Positions 17,888 through 26,684 of a stretch of DNA of 64,000 nt are shown here, one piece after another (position 1 is the first letter of the stretch; every line of letters starts with the position of its first letter). The position numbers and the translations under genes were made by a program. The DNA lies in contig CANLUL010000004.1 of assembly GCA_947494305.1 (NCBI GenBank), positions 62,001-126,000 of the forward strand. Direction: 5' to 3'. Origin of the DNA: an uncultured Sphingomonadaceae bacterium. GTDB lineage: Bacteria; Pseudomonadota; Alphaproteobacteria; Sphingomonadales; Sphingomonadaceae. The notes below the pieces were generated by a model. It did no database searches. It had not been told where the DNA came from and saw nothing but the letters and a program-made list of their open reading frames with translations.

Positions 17888-18544
17888 TTATTTTGGTATC
17901 TGCCAACGAACTGCGTTGGAATAGGTACCGCTTGTAGGATTACCAGCAGAATCCAGCGCCGGTCTAAATCGAGCTCGACGCCTAAGGTTCTTACACGCGG
18001 CCTGATCCAAATCAGCATGGCCACTAGAACCTGTCACCTGGCAATCTGTCACGCGACCATTTGACCCAACAGTCAACCTAAACCGCGTTGTGCCTTCACG
18101 CTCCTCACGCAAAGCGCGCGACGGATAATCGTTAGCATTGGCCCATCGACCTGGATTACCCCTAGGCTCTGGATTGGCCCGCTGTGGAGGCGGCGGTGGA
18201 GGTGGTGGCGGCGGCGGTGGAGCTGCTACCGGCGGTGGCGGAGGCGGTGCCGTAGGTACAGACGATATAGTCGGCTGCGGCGCTACTACCGGTGCCACGA
18301 TCGGTGGCGGCGTTACCACTGGCGGCGGTTCAATAGGCTGATCAGGTGGCGGAGGCGGTTCCTCCACCTCTTCCGGCGGTTCTTCCTCTTCAATGTCGAT
18401 TACGTCTAGTTGCGTAGCAACCTTTTTGACCGCGTCGTAAGCGAGTCCAGTAACCAAAGCATATCCAAATAACGCATGAATGATGATCACCAGTGCGATG
18501 GACACCATCTTGCTGGAACTCATCTGTTGGTCAACATAAGCCAT
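17888..18544 (-). CDS. tonB: TonB energy transducer
   Basis: The 218-residue protein has one N-terminal membrane anchor (VSIALVIIIHALFGYALVTGL), a long proline-rich periplasmic spacer (about 45-130) beginning EEEPPEEVEEPPPPPDQ, and a C-terminal TonB domain (about 135-218) with YPSRALREEREGTTRFRLTVGSNGRV and CKNLRRRARFRPALD. It links the ExbBD motor to outer membrane receptors such as the one at the right end of this window. It is the first gene of its operon; 264 bases without a gene lie upstream. Confidence 0.95.
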   Translation of the reverse strand: MAYVDQQMSSSKMVSIALVIIIHALFGYALVTGLAYDAVKKVATQLDVIDIEEEEPPEEVEEPPPPPDQPIEPPPVVTPPPIVAPVVAPQPTISSVPTAPPPPPPVAAPPPPPPPPPPPPQRANPEPRGNPGRWANANDYPSRALREEREGTTRFRLTVGSNGRVTDCQVTGSSGHADLDQAACKNLRRRARFRPALDSAGNPTSGTYSNAVRWQIPK

Positions 18545-18808
18545 TCAGAATTTTCACTCCTTTTCTTCCCCCGGGGAAGCACGATCTACAAAGAAGATCC
18601 CGCTCAAAAAAAGAATAGCAGCACATTTCATACCGCGACCTTTTTAATCCCCATGACAATTCATCGTTAGGTGCAAATTGTCTTACTTTTGTTTTAACGC
18701 CGGTTTTTCGGTCAGGCAATCTGTTTATCGATTCAGACTAGATTAAGCTGCATAAGGACCAATATATATGCTAGCCAAGGGCACAGAAAATGGGACTTAC
18801 ATAGCCAA

Positions 18809-19648
18809 ATGAACCATCAATTTACAAAATTATTTTTAGTGCTTTTGATCACGATAAGCGCCCAGAAACCGGCATTTGGGCAGGGCCCAGGGACCATAGA
18901 TCCTCTCCAATATGCTGATCTTGCAGACCTTAGTACCAAAGCTTCGACGATCGTTCATGCGACCGTTAAACGAGCTGTAAAGATTAACGATGAGAGAGCC
19001 TTGTCGGCCCCAATCGGTACTCAAAGATATTATGTTGAAGCGGAAACCAATGCCCTGATTCGGGGTGCTCGTGGCATCCCCGGAACGATTCGCTATGTCA
19101 TAGACTTGCCATTAGATGAGCGCGGTCGTGCTCCAAAGATTAAGAAAAAGTCATTCATCGTATTTGCCCGTCCCAATGGAAGGGAAAACGGACAACTGCA
19201 ATTGGTGGCTAAAGACGCGCAGATTATGTGGACACCTTTGCGCGATTCGCGTGTAAAGGCTATCGTTCGAGAAATTCTGAGCCTGAATGCCGCACCGGGG
19301 ATTGAACGCATTGGCAGTGCCTTTCACGTACCGGGAACAATAATCGGTGAAGGTGAAACCCAGATCTTCATGGAAACCGACAGCAATGTTCCAATTTCCA
19401 TTTCAGTGTTGAGCCGTGATGGACAAAGAAAAACTTGGGCGGTCTCTTTAGGTGAGATTGTTGATGAGGCAGCTAGAGCACCGGCAAAGAACAGCCTACT
19501 TTGGTATCGGCTGGCCTGTTTCCTGCCGGACGACCTTCCTTACGACTCGTTAGATGGACAGTCTCCAGCAAATGCTGATCAGGCACGCCGGGACTACCAA
19601 ATGGTGCGACGGGATCTAGGACCTTGCCCCCGGTCCCGTGCGTTGTGA
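18809..19648 (+). CDS. Exported protein of unknown function
   Basis: I do not recognise this 279-residue protein. It begins with a Sec-type signal (FLVLLITISAQKPAFG, probable cleavage after AFG) and the mature part has many short alternating hydrophobic segments, such as STIVHATVKRAVKIN, TIRYVIDLPLDERGRA and KSFIVFARPNG, suggesting a beta-rich periplasmic fold. Two Cys near the C-terminus (CFLPDDLPYD, CPRSRAL) could form a disulfide. It stands alone, about 90 bases before hom on the same strand. Confidence 0.75.
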   Translation: MNHQFTKLFLVLLITISAQKPAFGQGPGTIDPLQYADLADLSTKASTIVHATVKRAVKINDERALSAPIGTQRYYVEAETNALIRGARGIPGTIRYVIDLPLDERGRAPKIKKKSFIVFARPNGRENGQLQLVAKDAQIMWTPLRDSRVKAIVREILSLNAAPGIERIGSAFHVPGTIIGEGETQIFMETDSNVPISISVLSRDGQRKTWAVSLGEIVDEAARAPAKNSLLWYRLACFLPDDLPYDSLDGQSPANADQARRDYQMVRRDLGPCPRSRAL

Positions 19649-19737
19649 TTGACGACAAAGTCTGCCCTAGCAATAGAAAGTAATGACGCTATTAGAAGCG
19701 CTCTATTTTCATTGTGGATCAGCAAAGGGGTTTCGAA

Positions 19738-21036
19738 ATGACCGCTCCACTTCGCGTAGCGCTAGCCGGTTTGGGAACCGTCGGCACAGGTGTTGTTCAA
19801 CTCATCAGACAAAATGGCGACCTGATTGCCGAACGTGCCGGCCGGCGAATCGAGATTAGTGCGGTTTCAGCTCGCGACAGGAACAGAGATCGCGGAATTG
19901 ACCTTTCGGAATTTAGTTGGGTCGACGATCTCGAGCAACTCGCAAGCAACAACAACACCGACTGTGTGATTGAAATGATAGGTGGTTCAGACGGCCCGGC
20001 TCTTGATTTGGCTCGCAAAAGCCTTGCCAACGGCCAATCGGTGGTTACGGCCAACAAGGCCATGATTGCCCATCATGGTTTGGAATTGGCCAAGCTGGCG
20101 GAAACCAGCGGTAGTTTGCTCAAATATGAGGCGGCGGTCGCCGGCGGTATTCCAGTTATCAAAGGATTGAAGGAGGGCGCAGCTGCCAATGAGATTGCTC
20201 GCGTCTACGGCATCTTGAACGGCACGTGTAACTATATCCTCACAACCATGGAGAAGCATGGAAGCGATTTTGAGGAGGTATTGAAAGAAGCTCAAAACCT
20301 TGGTTTCGCTGAGGCTGACCCAAGCTTTGATATTGATGGCGTCGATGCGGCTCACAAATTGGCGATCCTGGCGAGTCTATCTTTTGGCAATGCAATAGAC
20401 TTTGGAGGTGTCGATACATCTGGCATCCGAGATATTATGGCCGCGGATATTAGTCAGGCTAAGGCACTTGGATATCGTATCCGGTTATTGGGCATGGCAA
20501 GAATTGACGATGGTAAGTTATTCCAACGCGTCAATCCATATCTCGTGCCCGAAAACCACCCTTTGGCTCATATTGAAGGGTCCACAAATGCGGTTGTAGC
20601 CGAAGGCAATTTTTCTGGTCGACTAATGTTCCAGGGAGCCGGAGCAGGCGACGGTCCAACCGCCTCCGCCGTGGTTGCTGACATTATCGATATAGCACGC
20701 GGCGACAATGGAACTGTTTTTGCCAGTCCCGCAAATCAGATGGTAGCAATTGATCGGGCAGAAAGCGGGAACCGCAAAGGGAAAAGCTATATCCGTTTTG
20801 TGGTCGCCGACAAACCTGGCGTTTTAGCCGAAATCACCGCTGCTATGCGCGATGCTGATGTTTCTATCGAAAGCCTTATTCAAACCGAGAAAACCGATGA
20901 GGGTAATGTTCTAATTTCGATGGTCACTCATGACGCAACAGAAGGAGATGTTACCAAGAGCCTGGCTTCGCTTTCGAGTTCGACAAGCGTCACCGGTGAA
21001 CCCATGATCATGCATTTACTCAGCGATGACGACTGA
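19738..21036 (+). CDS. hom: Homoserine dehydrogenase
   Basis: This enzyme reduces aspartate semialdehyde to homoserine on the path to Thr, Met and Ile. The 432-residue protein has the NAD(P)-binding motif VALAGLGTVGTGVVQLI, the catalytic region VTANKAMIAHHG, KYEAAVAGGIPVIKGLKE, NGTCNYILTTME and GFAEADPSFDIDGVDAAHKLAIL, and a C-terminal ACT domain (FVVADKPGVLAEITAAMRDA) for feedback control by threonine. The ATG at 19738 has AAGGGG seven bases upstream and is preferred to the GTG at 19714. Its stop abuts the stop of the convergent gene that follows. Confidence 0.95.
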   Translation: MTAPLRVALAGLGTVGTGVVQLIRQNGDLIAERAGRRIEISAVSARDRNRDRGIDLSEFSWVDDLEQLASNNNTDCVIEMIGGSDGPALDLARKSLANGQSVVTANKAMIAHHGLELAKLAETSGSLLKYEAAVAGGIPVIKGLKEGAAANEIARVYGILNGTCNYILTTMEKHGSDFEEVLKEAQNLGFAEADPSFDIDGVDAAHKLAILASLSFGNAIDFGGVDTSGIRDIMAADISQAKALGYRIRLLGMARIDDGKLFQRVNPYLVPENHPLAHIEGSTNAVVAEGNFSGRLMFQGAGAGDGPTASAVVADIIDIARGDNGTVFASPANQMVAIDRAESGNRKGKSYIRFVVADKPGVLAEITAAMRDADVSIESLIQTEKTDEGNVLISMVTHDATEGDVTKSLASLSSSTSVTGEPMIMHLLSDDD

Positions 21037-21507
21037 TTACTTAACGTCAACCGGCTTAACCTGCACTTGCTTGACATAATCTTCATCTGGCACCGGAGTC
21101 TCTACCATACGCCAAAGCCTGCCAACCGGGCCGCCAACACCACTGCCACTGCCGCCAAGAGATACAGACATTAGGGGTACACCCTTGAAACAATTGCGCT
21201 CGTTCAAGGTAACATAACATCGACCTTGTTGTACGATTTCTGCGTTGGCATCCGGGATTGGCTCCCGGATTCGCTTATTCGGATCTACCGTCAATGCAGG
21301 AAATGGCAGCCGTTGTTCACGATCAATTTCCGGCATTCCGCAGACGACGATTTCATTCGCCTCTCGATACAGAAGGCAGCCATCTGCATCAACTGCCACA
21401 AGCTTCTTGGCATGAGCCATTAACGCTTCAATTGTATCGGACGGCTCAAACGGTTGAGCAAGTGAAACCGATGGAATCAAAACAACGAGAAGAAGCCATC
21501 TCGACAT
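21037..21507 (-). CDS. Exported protein of unknown function
   Basis: This 156-residue protein has a signal peptide (WLLLVVLIPSVSLAQ, cleavage after SLA). The mature region contains a central segment DGCLLYREANEIVVCGMPEIDREQRLPFP with two Cys that may pair, and a glycine-rich stretch SLGGSGSGVGGPVGR. The pattern CLLY...EIVVCG followed by an R-rich LPxP segment recurs in small sphingomonad secreted proteins, as far as I recall, but no function is known. It is convergent with hom, the two stops touching, and divergent from glpX. Confidence 0.7.
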   Translation of the reverse strand: MSRWLLLVVLIPSVSLAQPFEPSDTIEALMAHAKKLVAVDADGCLLYREANEIVVCGMPEIDREQRLPFPALTVDPNKRIREPIPDANAEIVQQGRCYVTLNERNCFKGVPLMSVSLGGSGSGVGGPVGRLWRMVETPVPDEDYVKQVQVKPVDVK

Positions 21508-21570
21508 TGTAATAATGCTCCCCTATCGAGAGTTCAAAATGGGCCCCTGTGCAAAGGACTAACAATAACA

Positions 21571-22545
21571 ATGCCTAAATCAAGTGATATTCTAGATCGT
21601 GTACTGGTTATGGAAATGGTGCGGGTCACCGAAGCTGCAGCTATATCTGCGTCCAACCTTATCGGTCGCGGTGATGAAAAAGCGGCCGATGCCGCGGCGG
21701 TTGAAGCGATGCGCGCAGCTCTAAACAAGCTCCAAATATGCGGTACCGTGGTTATCGGCGAAGGCGAGCGTGATGAAGCACCTATGCTATATATTGGCGA
21801 AAAAGTGGGTTGCGGGAGTGGTGACACAGACCCAGCCATTGATATTGCGTTGGATCCATTGGAAGGCACAACAATTACAGCAAAAGCGGGCGCTAATGCT
21901 CTAGCCGTCTTGGCCATTGCCGAAGGGGGGAACCTGCTCAACGCACCCGACGTTTATATGGACAAACTTGCTGTTGGTCCGGGATATTCCGATGATATTA
22001 TTGACCTGAATAAGTCTGTTACTGAAAATGTGTCGGCTGTTGCCAAAGAAAAAGGCGTAAAACCCAACGAAATCATCGTTTGCGTGTTGGATCGTCCGCG
22101 ACATGAAAAAATCATTACGGAACTGCGTGAGATTGGATGTGGAATCATGCTGATTCCCGATGGCGATGTCGCTGGCGTGATTGCAACCACGGACGAAGAC
22201 ACTACCGTTGATATGTATATGGGCAGCGGCGGCGCGCCAGAAGGCGTATTGGCAGCGGCAGCCCTTCGCTGCGTTGGCGGTCAATTCAAGGGACGACTAT
22301 TGTTTCGGAATGATGACGAACGCCAACGAGCCTATAAATGGGGAATCGAAGATCTCGACAAAATTTACGATTTGAAAGAACTCGCAATGGGCGATGTTAT
22401 CTTTGCTGCGACGGGCGTGACCCATGGTTCCTTGTTGGAAGGCGTTAAGAAACTACGCAGCGGTAAGATGACAACAGAAAGCGTCGTGATGCGCGCATCA
22501 TCCGGCACCGTGCGCTGGGTCAAAAGCGAGCACCGCAAAACGTGA
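21571..22545 (+). CDS. glpX: Fructose-1,6-bisphosphatase class II
   Basis: GlpX hydrolyses fructose 1,6-bisphosphate to fructose 6-phosphate in gluconeogenesis. The 324-residue length and the motifs AAISASNLIGRGDEKAADAAAVEAMR, VVIGEGERDEAPMLYIGE, DIALDPLEGTT, ILNxD-type metal sites and MGSGGAPEGVLAAAAL are typical. Asp and Glu residues in GEGERDEAP and DPLEGT bind the divalent metal. The adjacency of hom and glpX is a common alphaproteobacterial arrangement. Its stop overlaps the beginning of the next reading frame. Confidence 0.95.
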   Translation: MPKSSDILDRVLVMEMVRVTEAAAISASNLIGRGDEKAADAAAVEAMRAALNKLQICGTVVIGEGERDEAPMLYIGEKVGCGSGDTDPAIDIALDPLEGTTITAKAGANALAVLAIAEGGNLLNAPDVYMDKLAVGPGYSDDIIDLNKSVTENVSAVAKEKGVKPNEIIVCVLDRPRHEKIITELREIGCGIMLIPDGDVAGVIATTDEDTTVDMYMGSGGAPEGVLAAAALRCVGGQFKGRLLFRNDDERQRAYKWGIEDLDKIYDLKELAMGDVIFAATGVTHGSLLEGVKKLRSGKMTTESVVMRASSGTVRWVKSEHRKT

Positions 22546-22550
22546 TCTTG

Positions 22551-23798
22551 ATGACCTCTCTCAATCGGGTTCGAGGTCAAAAGGCTCTTTTGCCGCAACT
22601 AATGCGACCGGTTGGCTTAGCGCTCTCGCTATTGCTAGCGGGTTGCATTTCTCCTGTAGATTACGGCAAAATTCCGCATAGTGAATATGTCGCACATCCA
22701 CGGTGTTCGCCGGAAAACGGGACAAATACTGCGGCAGCGAGCTTTCCTTATTTTGTTGTAACAAGCCGGTTACCGGACTGCCGGAGTGACCAGGTAAAGT
22801 TGATGCATCATCGCGGCGATAGGGTCCGTTATGGCCGCTTCGATGCGCCTCTAGTCGAACCCGAAAACAACAAGGACGGGGCATCGTCAGTGCCGTTCCT
22901 GCTAAACAACGAAACACAATGGTGGAAAGATTTAGCCGGACAAATGGGCGCCAGAGACGGCCGCGTGCTTCTTTATGTGCATGGTTTTCGCGAGACGTTT
23001 GTCACCAGCTCCAAAGATGCAGCGCAAATCGCGCGCATGACCAATTTTGATGGCCCTGTCATCCAGTATAGTTGGCCTTCACAGGGTGAGTTTCTCAAAT
23101 ATGCCGTCGATGAAACAAATATGTATTGGGACGAGCGCAATTTCCGAAACTTTCTGATGAAACTGGCCCAGCAGAAATGGACCAAAGAAATTGTGCTGGT
23201 CTCACACTCTCTGGGTGCAAGGTTAGTTCTGCCGTCCGTTGAATATGTCGATCGCAATTCTAGTAATGCCGATTCCAGCAATATTTCCAATATTATATTG
23301 GCTTCTCCTGATGTCGATCGGCAGGATTTTGAACGAGATATTGCGGATGAAATTCTGGCCGCTCGCCGGGTGAAAAATAAACGCAGAATAACGGTCTATG
23401 CTTCCGAGAAAGATAGAGCACTGAAGCTCTCAGACGATATCCATGGCTATCCAAGATTAGGAATGCCGCGTTGTTTTGATACGTTTAAGGCAGCCAGGCT
23501 AAAGGAGCGCGGTTTGCCGGAACGATGCTATGCAACCCACCCTACCTATGAAAATACACCGGAGTTAAGCGGGTTGACCATTATTGACACCACCGATGTT
23601 AGTCACGGCGGCACAGGCCATAGTGACTACCTCCGCTCCGCTTCGGCTTGCCAAGACTTTGCTTCAGTAGTCGGCGGTGAAACCGACAAATTGCAAGGGC
23701 GCAAGGCAACCCACTTGCCCCACGTGTTCCTGCTGGCTCCATATGTGAACAACGCCGAACCAGACCATAGGCTGATTTGTAAAAGGGATGCCGAATAG
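22551..23798 (+). CDS. Lipoprotein alpha/beta hydrolase (DUF900 family)
   Basis: The 415-residue protein starts six bases after glpX and has an N-terminal hydrophobic segment with the lipobox LLLAGC (ALSLLLAGCISPV), so it is probably a membrane-anchored lipoprotein. The hydrolase domain (about 130-270) has the oxyanion motif LLYVHGFRETF, the strand-turn VIQYSWPSQGEFLKY typical of DUF900, and the nucleophile motif VSHSLGARL. The C-terminal region contains several Cys and His residues (GGTGHSDYLRSASAC). Such enzymes are serine hydrolases with unknown natural substrates. An upstream GTG at 22542 inside glpX is a less likely start. Confidence 0.82.
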   Translation: MTSLNRVRGQKALLPQLMRPVGLALSLLLAGCISPVDYGKIPHSEYVAHPRCSPENGTNTAAASFPYFVVTSRLPDCRSDQVKLMHHRGDRVRYGRFDAPLVEPENNKDGASSVPFLLNNETQWWKDLAGQMGARDGRVLLYVHGFRETFVTSSKDAAQIARMTNFDGPVIQYSWPSQGEFLKYAVDETNMYWDERNFRNFLMKLAQQKWTKEIVLVSHSLGARLVLPSVEYVDRNSSNADSSNISNIILASPDVDRQDFERDIADEILAARRVKNKRRITVYASEKDRALKLSDDIHGYPRLGMPRCFDTFKAARLKERGLPERCYATHPTYENTPELSGLTIIDTTDVSHGGTGHSDYLRSASACQDFASVVGGETDKLQGRKATHLPHVFLLAPYVNNAEPDHRLICKRDAE

Positions 23799-23801
23799 AC
23801 A

Positions 23802-24386
23802 ATGGCGGTTGATCAGGACTTGGAGCAACTGCTCACCACAGTGCGCTCATGCACCATCTGCCCAAAGCTGCCGCTTGGGCCAAAGCCATTGCTTCAAGCT
23901 GGAAATGGCGCAAATATTCTAATCGCTGGCCAGGCACCGGGAAGCAAGACACACGAAAAAGGGCGGCCTTTTGACGATGCCAGCGGCAAACGTTTGCGCC
24001 AATGGCTGGGTGTCACTGAAGATCAATTTTACGACCCTGAACTATTTGCAATTATCCCTATGGGTTTTTGTTTCCCCGGGACAGGGAAAGGCGGCGACCT
24101 ACCCCCTCGCCCGGAGTGCGCACCGCAATGGCGCGAACCCCTGTTGCAGGCACTGCCCAAACTCCAACTCACCCTTGTTCTGGGTCAATATGCGCTCGAC
24201 TGGCATCTGGGTGACGCCAAATCAAAAACGCTAACCGACACGGTGAAACGGTGGGAAGAGTTCTGGCCCGATCACCTGCCTCTGCCCCATCCCAGCCCGC
24301 GCAATATTCGCTGGTTCAAGGCCAATCCATGGTTTGAAGAGGAAGTGATTCCCGTCATGCAAGACCGGGTTTCCGGACTAATCTAA
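23802..24386 (+). CDS. Uracil-DNA glycosylase family protein (Fe-S type)
   Basis: The 194-residue protein starts three bases after the preceding stop. It has GQAPGSKTHEKGRPFDDASGKRLRQWLG, the motif A/pocket region of the uracil-DNA glycosylase superfamily, and HPSPRN near the C-terminus, the motif with the catalytic-loop His. Four Cys (SCTICP near the N-terminus, then GFCFPG and PECAPQW) fit the Fe-S cluster ligands of family 4-like members. It probably removes uracil or other damaged bases from DNA. Exact substrate is uncertain because several subfamilies share these features. Confidence 0.85.
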   Translation: MAVDQDLEQLLTTVRSCTICPKLPLGPKPLLQAGNGANILIAGQAPGSKTHEKGRPFDDASGKRLRQWLGVTEDQFYDPELFAIIPMGFCFPGTGKGGDLPPRPECAPQWREPLLQALPKLQLTLVLGQYALDWHLGDAKSKTLTDTVKRWEEFWPDHLPLPHPSPRNIRWFKANPWFEEEVIPVMQDRVSGLI

Positions 24387-24874
24387 AATATTCCCATAGC
24401 CAGTCCTGCCGACAGGGTCGCACCCACTTCCGCGCAACGCTCCAGATCTTTTTGATCAATAGTCTTTTGCGCCAGAATCTCTGCTTCAGTCTGTGCGTGG
24501 GTACAAATAATCGGTGTATCCATTACCTTTTTCAGCCGCCAGCCGGTCGCAATCCGTTCCAATTGTTTCTTTGCATTCTTGCCATCAGAGCCCGCGCAAA
24601 TCATGGCAGCATAGGGTCGTCCCTCAATCTTGCCGAGCAACGGATAATAGCAACGGTCAAAAAAAGCCTTCATCACGCCGGCGATGGCGGCCAGGTTCTC
24701 TGGCGAGGCAAAAACAAAACCATCGGCGGCCAGCATATCAATCGACTGGCAATCTTCAGCCATCAAGATTTGTACTTTTGTGCCTTTCTCGGCGCGCGCC
24801 GCCTCTGCCGCCGCCTTTACCATCTGGGCAGTACCGCCTGTATAGCTATGATAAACAATGAGCAGGTTTTTCAT
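24383..24874 (-). CDS. Flavodoxin-like NAD(P)H-dependent FMN reductase
   Basis: The 163-residue protein has the flavodoxin fold: LLIVYHSYTGGTAQMVKAAAEAA binds the FMN phosphate, followed by ADGFVFASPENLAAIAGVMKAFFDRCYYPLLG and YAAMICAGSDGKNAKKQLERIATGWRLKKV. It fits the NAD(P)H-dependent FMN reductase/flavodoxin group. The stop overlaps that of the convergent glycosylase gene by four bases. It sits just downstream of the persulfide-type blh gene on the same strand (27 bases), so the two may be co-transcribed. Confidence 0.82.
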   Translation of the reverse strand: MKNLLIVYHSYTGGTAQMVKAAAEAARAEKGTKVQILMAEDCQSIDMLAADGFVFASPENLAAIAGVMKAFFDRCYYPLLGKIEGRPYAAMICAGSDGKNAKKQLERIATGWRLKKVMDTPIICTHAQTEAEILAQKTIDQKDLERCAEVGATLSAGLAMGIF

Positions 24875-24901
24875 GTTTGTAACTATCCCCGGTCGCCTGG
24901 C

Positions 24902-25831
24902 TCAAATATGCCAGTCAGGCTCAAAATCATGCAATTTGGCATTAAGCTCCTCGCTTGTCGCCTGAAATCCAGGGAAAGCATTGACCGGCAACCGCAGGAA
25001 CACGGCGCCTGAATTTTCAGCTGGTGGCAATGTGCCTGCTCGGATGTTGACCTGCAAGGACGGCAATATCAGCTTAGGCGCTGCCAGATTGGCATCTCTC
25101 GCTTTTCGCATTGCGATAAACGCATCGGCTTCAATCCCGTCATGGACATGAATGTTGGATTGTTTCTGCTGCGCAACACTACTCTCCGATACATAGCTGG
25201 AACGCCCTTCCGGTAGATAGTCATGGCAAGTGAAAATGCGTGAGTGTTCGGGCAGCGCTAGAATCTTTTTGACCGATTGATAAAGAACTGCCGCGTCACC
25301 ACCCGGAAAGTCACATCGCGCAGTGCCAAAATCCGGCATGAATAATGTGTCACCAACAAATACCGCATCGCCAATAACATAGGTTGCACAGGCAGGTGTG
25401 TGTCCCGGTGTATGCATGACTTTGATTTCGGCATTTCCTAACGGGAGTATTTCTCCATCGGCGAGCAGCAGATCAAATGCAGAACCATCCAGCGCGACGT
25501 CATCTGCTTCATATATCGGGGCAAAGGCCTTTTGAACTTCGGTGATTTTGGAACCAATCCCCAGCTTGGCACCGGTATGAGCTCTAAGATAATGGCCTGC
25601 ACTCAAATGATCAGCATGCGCATGGGTTTCCAAGACGTAGCATATGTTCAATCCTTGGTCTTGTGCATGGTTCAACAGCTTATCTGCGCTGACAGTATCA
25701 AGCCTGCCGCTGTGGAGATCAAAATCCAGCACCGGATCAATAATCACTGCTGCCAGACTTTCCTTATCGACAACTAAATAGGTAAATGTGTTCGTGGGTT
25801 CATCAAAATAAGCCTCTACCGCGATCGTCAA
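24902..25831 (-). CDS. blh: Blh-type metallo-beta-lactamase-fold hydrolase (persulfide dioxygenase-like)
   Basis: The 309-residue protein has the metal-binding motif THAHADHLSAG, MHTPGHTPACATYVIGDAVFVGDTLF and CHDYLPEGR, as in ETHE1/Blh persulfide dioxygenases. Blh oxidises glutathione persulfide to sulfite during H2S detoxification. It is transcribed away from an ArsR/BigR-like repressor with 71 bases between the starts, the classical blh/bigR arrangement, and two YeeE/YedE genes follow the repressor. The ETHE1 family normally uses a 2-His-1-Asp iron site, consistent with the residues seen. Confidence 0.9.
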   Translation of the reverse strand: MTIAVEAYFDEPTNTFTYLVVDKESLAAVIIDPVLDFDLHSGRLDTVSADKLLNHAQDQGLNICYVLETHAHADHLSAGHYLRAHTGAKLGIGSKITEVQKAFAPIYEADDVALDGSAFDLLLADGEILPLGNAEIKVMHTPGHTPACATYVIGDAVFVGDTLFMPDFGTARCDFPGGDAAVLYQSVKKILALPEHSRIFTCHDYLPEGRSSYVSESSVAQQKQSNIHVHDGIEADAFIAMRKARDANLAAPKLILPSLQVNIRAGTLPPAENSGAVFLRLPVNAFPGFQATSEELNAKLHDFEPDWHI

Positions 25832-25889
25832 ACTTTATCTCCTCAGTTCAGCATCACTAATTTAGCAGTTGCTTAATTAGATTCAACTA

Positions 25890-25904
25890 ATATATTAAAT
25901 ATAT
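25890..25904. promoter_or_regulatory. AT-rich palindrome at the bigR-like start (putative BigR box)
   Basis: ATATATT (25890-25896) and AATATAT (25898-25904) form a perfect palindrome around one A and overlap the ATG of the ArsR-type gene at 25903. AT-rich palindromes of this sort are the known targets of BigR/SqrR repressors. Its position suits simultaneous control of the repressor operon and blh. Confidence 0.6.
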
Positions 25905-26241
25905 GCTTTTTGAACCAGATCAAATGAACCAGATGCGCCAACATGCTGCCGAAGCGACAACCGTATTGCGATTGATCGGAAACGAACATCGCCTGATTGC
26001 TTTATGCTCTCTGGTGGAAGGAGAAATGGGTGTTGGTGCCCTGCAAGACCGGCTTGACCTATCACAGTCAGCATTGTCCCAGCATCTTGCCAAATTGCGC
26101 GCCGATGGCCTGATATCAGCGCGCCGAGAGAGTCAAAATATCTATTACAGCATTGCCGATAAGAAGATCTTCGCGCTGATTGCTGCATTGGCCGAAATAT
26201 TCTGTCCTGACGAAATTGCAAAAGGATCAGTACCAAAATGA
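25903..26241 (+). CDS. ArsR-family regulator, BigR/SqrR-like persulfide sensor
   Basis: The 112-residue winged-helix protein has the ArsR pattern LIGNEHRLIALCSLVEGEMGVGALQDRLDLSQSALSQHLAKLRADGLI with recognition helix QSALSQHLAKL. It contains exactly two cysteines, Cys35 and Cys101. Their separation of 66 residues equals that of the redox pair of SqrR (Cys41/Cys107), which forms a tetrasulfide bridge and leaves DNA in the presence of persulfides. Gene order with blh and YeeE/YedE supports a sulfide-responsive repressor. Its stop overlaps the next gene by four bases. Confidence 0.9.
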   Translation: MLFEPDQMNQMRQHAAEATTVLRLIGNEHRLIALCSLVEGEMGVGALQDRLDLSQSALSQHLAKLRADGLISARRESQNIYYSIADKKIFALIAALAEIFCPDEIAKGSVPK

Positions 26242-26684
26242 TATTGCAGAGTTTTCCCAACGCGATACCCTTCCATGGATTAATCGGCGGATTGATGATT
26301 GGACTGGCAGCAGCGGTCCTGTTGCTGGGCGCCGGACGGGTTGCCGGCATAAGCGGCCTGTTTGCGCGCGCTTCGACACTGAGCAAATCGGGGCCACCTT
26401 GGGCTTTGGCATTTGCATTTGTTCTGAGCATGTTGGCCGGCGCCCTAACCATTGACTGGATCAATGACGGTGTTACCGCAATATACCCCTCCTCTACTAT
26501 ACTATTGATAATAGGTGGATTGCTGGTCGGATTTGGAACGCGCTTAGGTAGCGGCTGCACCAGCGGTCACGGCGTCTGCGGTATGTCGCGGTTTTCGATC
26601 CGCTCGCTAATTGCCACACCCGTATTCATAGTCGCTGGCATTGCAACAGTCGCGCTGATGCGGGTCATCGGAGTAACTCCATGA
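26238..26684 (+). CDS. YeeE/YedE family membrane protein (N-terminal half type)
   Basis: The 148-residue protein has four hydrophobic helices and the signature GTRLGSGCTSGHGVCGMSRFS, in which conserved cysteines lie in a re-entrant loop. YeeE (TsuA) family proteins move thiosulfate or other sulfur species across the inner membrane. Here the family is split into two genes that overlap by four bases, each about half of the usual length. The genes are co-transcribed with the persulfide sensor. Confidence 0.88.
   Translation: MILQSFPNAIPFHGLIGGLMIGLAAAVLLLGAGRVAGISGLFARASTLSKSGPPWALAFAFVLSMLAGALTIDWINDGVTAIYPSSTILLIIGGLLVGFGTRLGSGCTSGHGVCGMSRFSIRSLIATPVFIVAGIATVALMRVIGVTP

Noticed and set aside
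25895-26560. 221-residue minus-strand frame over the bigR-like and YeeE genes
   Set aside because: Antisense to strongly supported small genes, composition unnatural for a protein.
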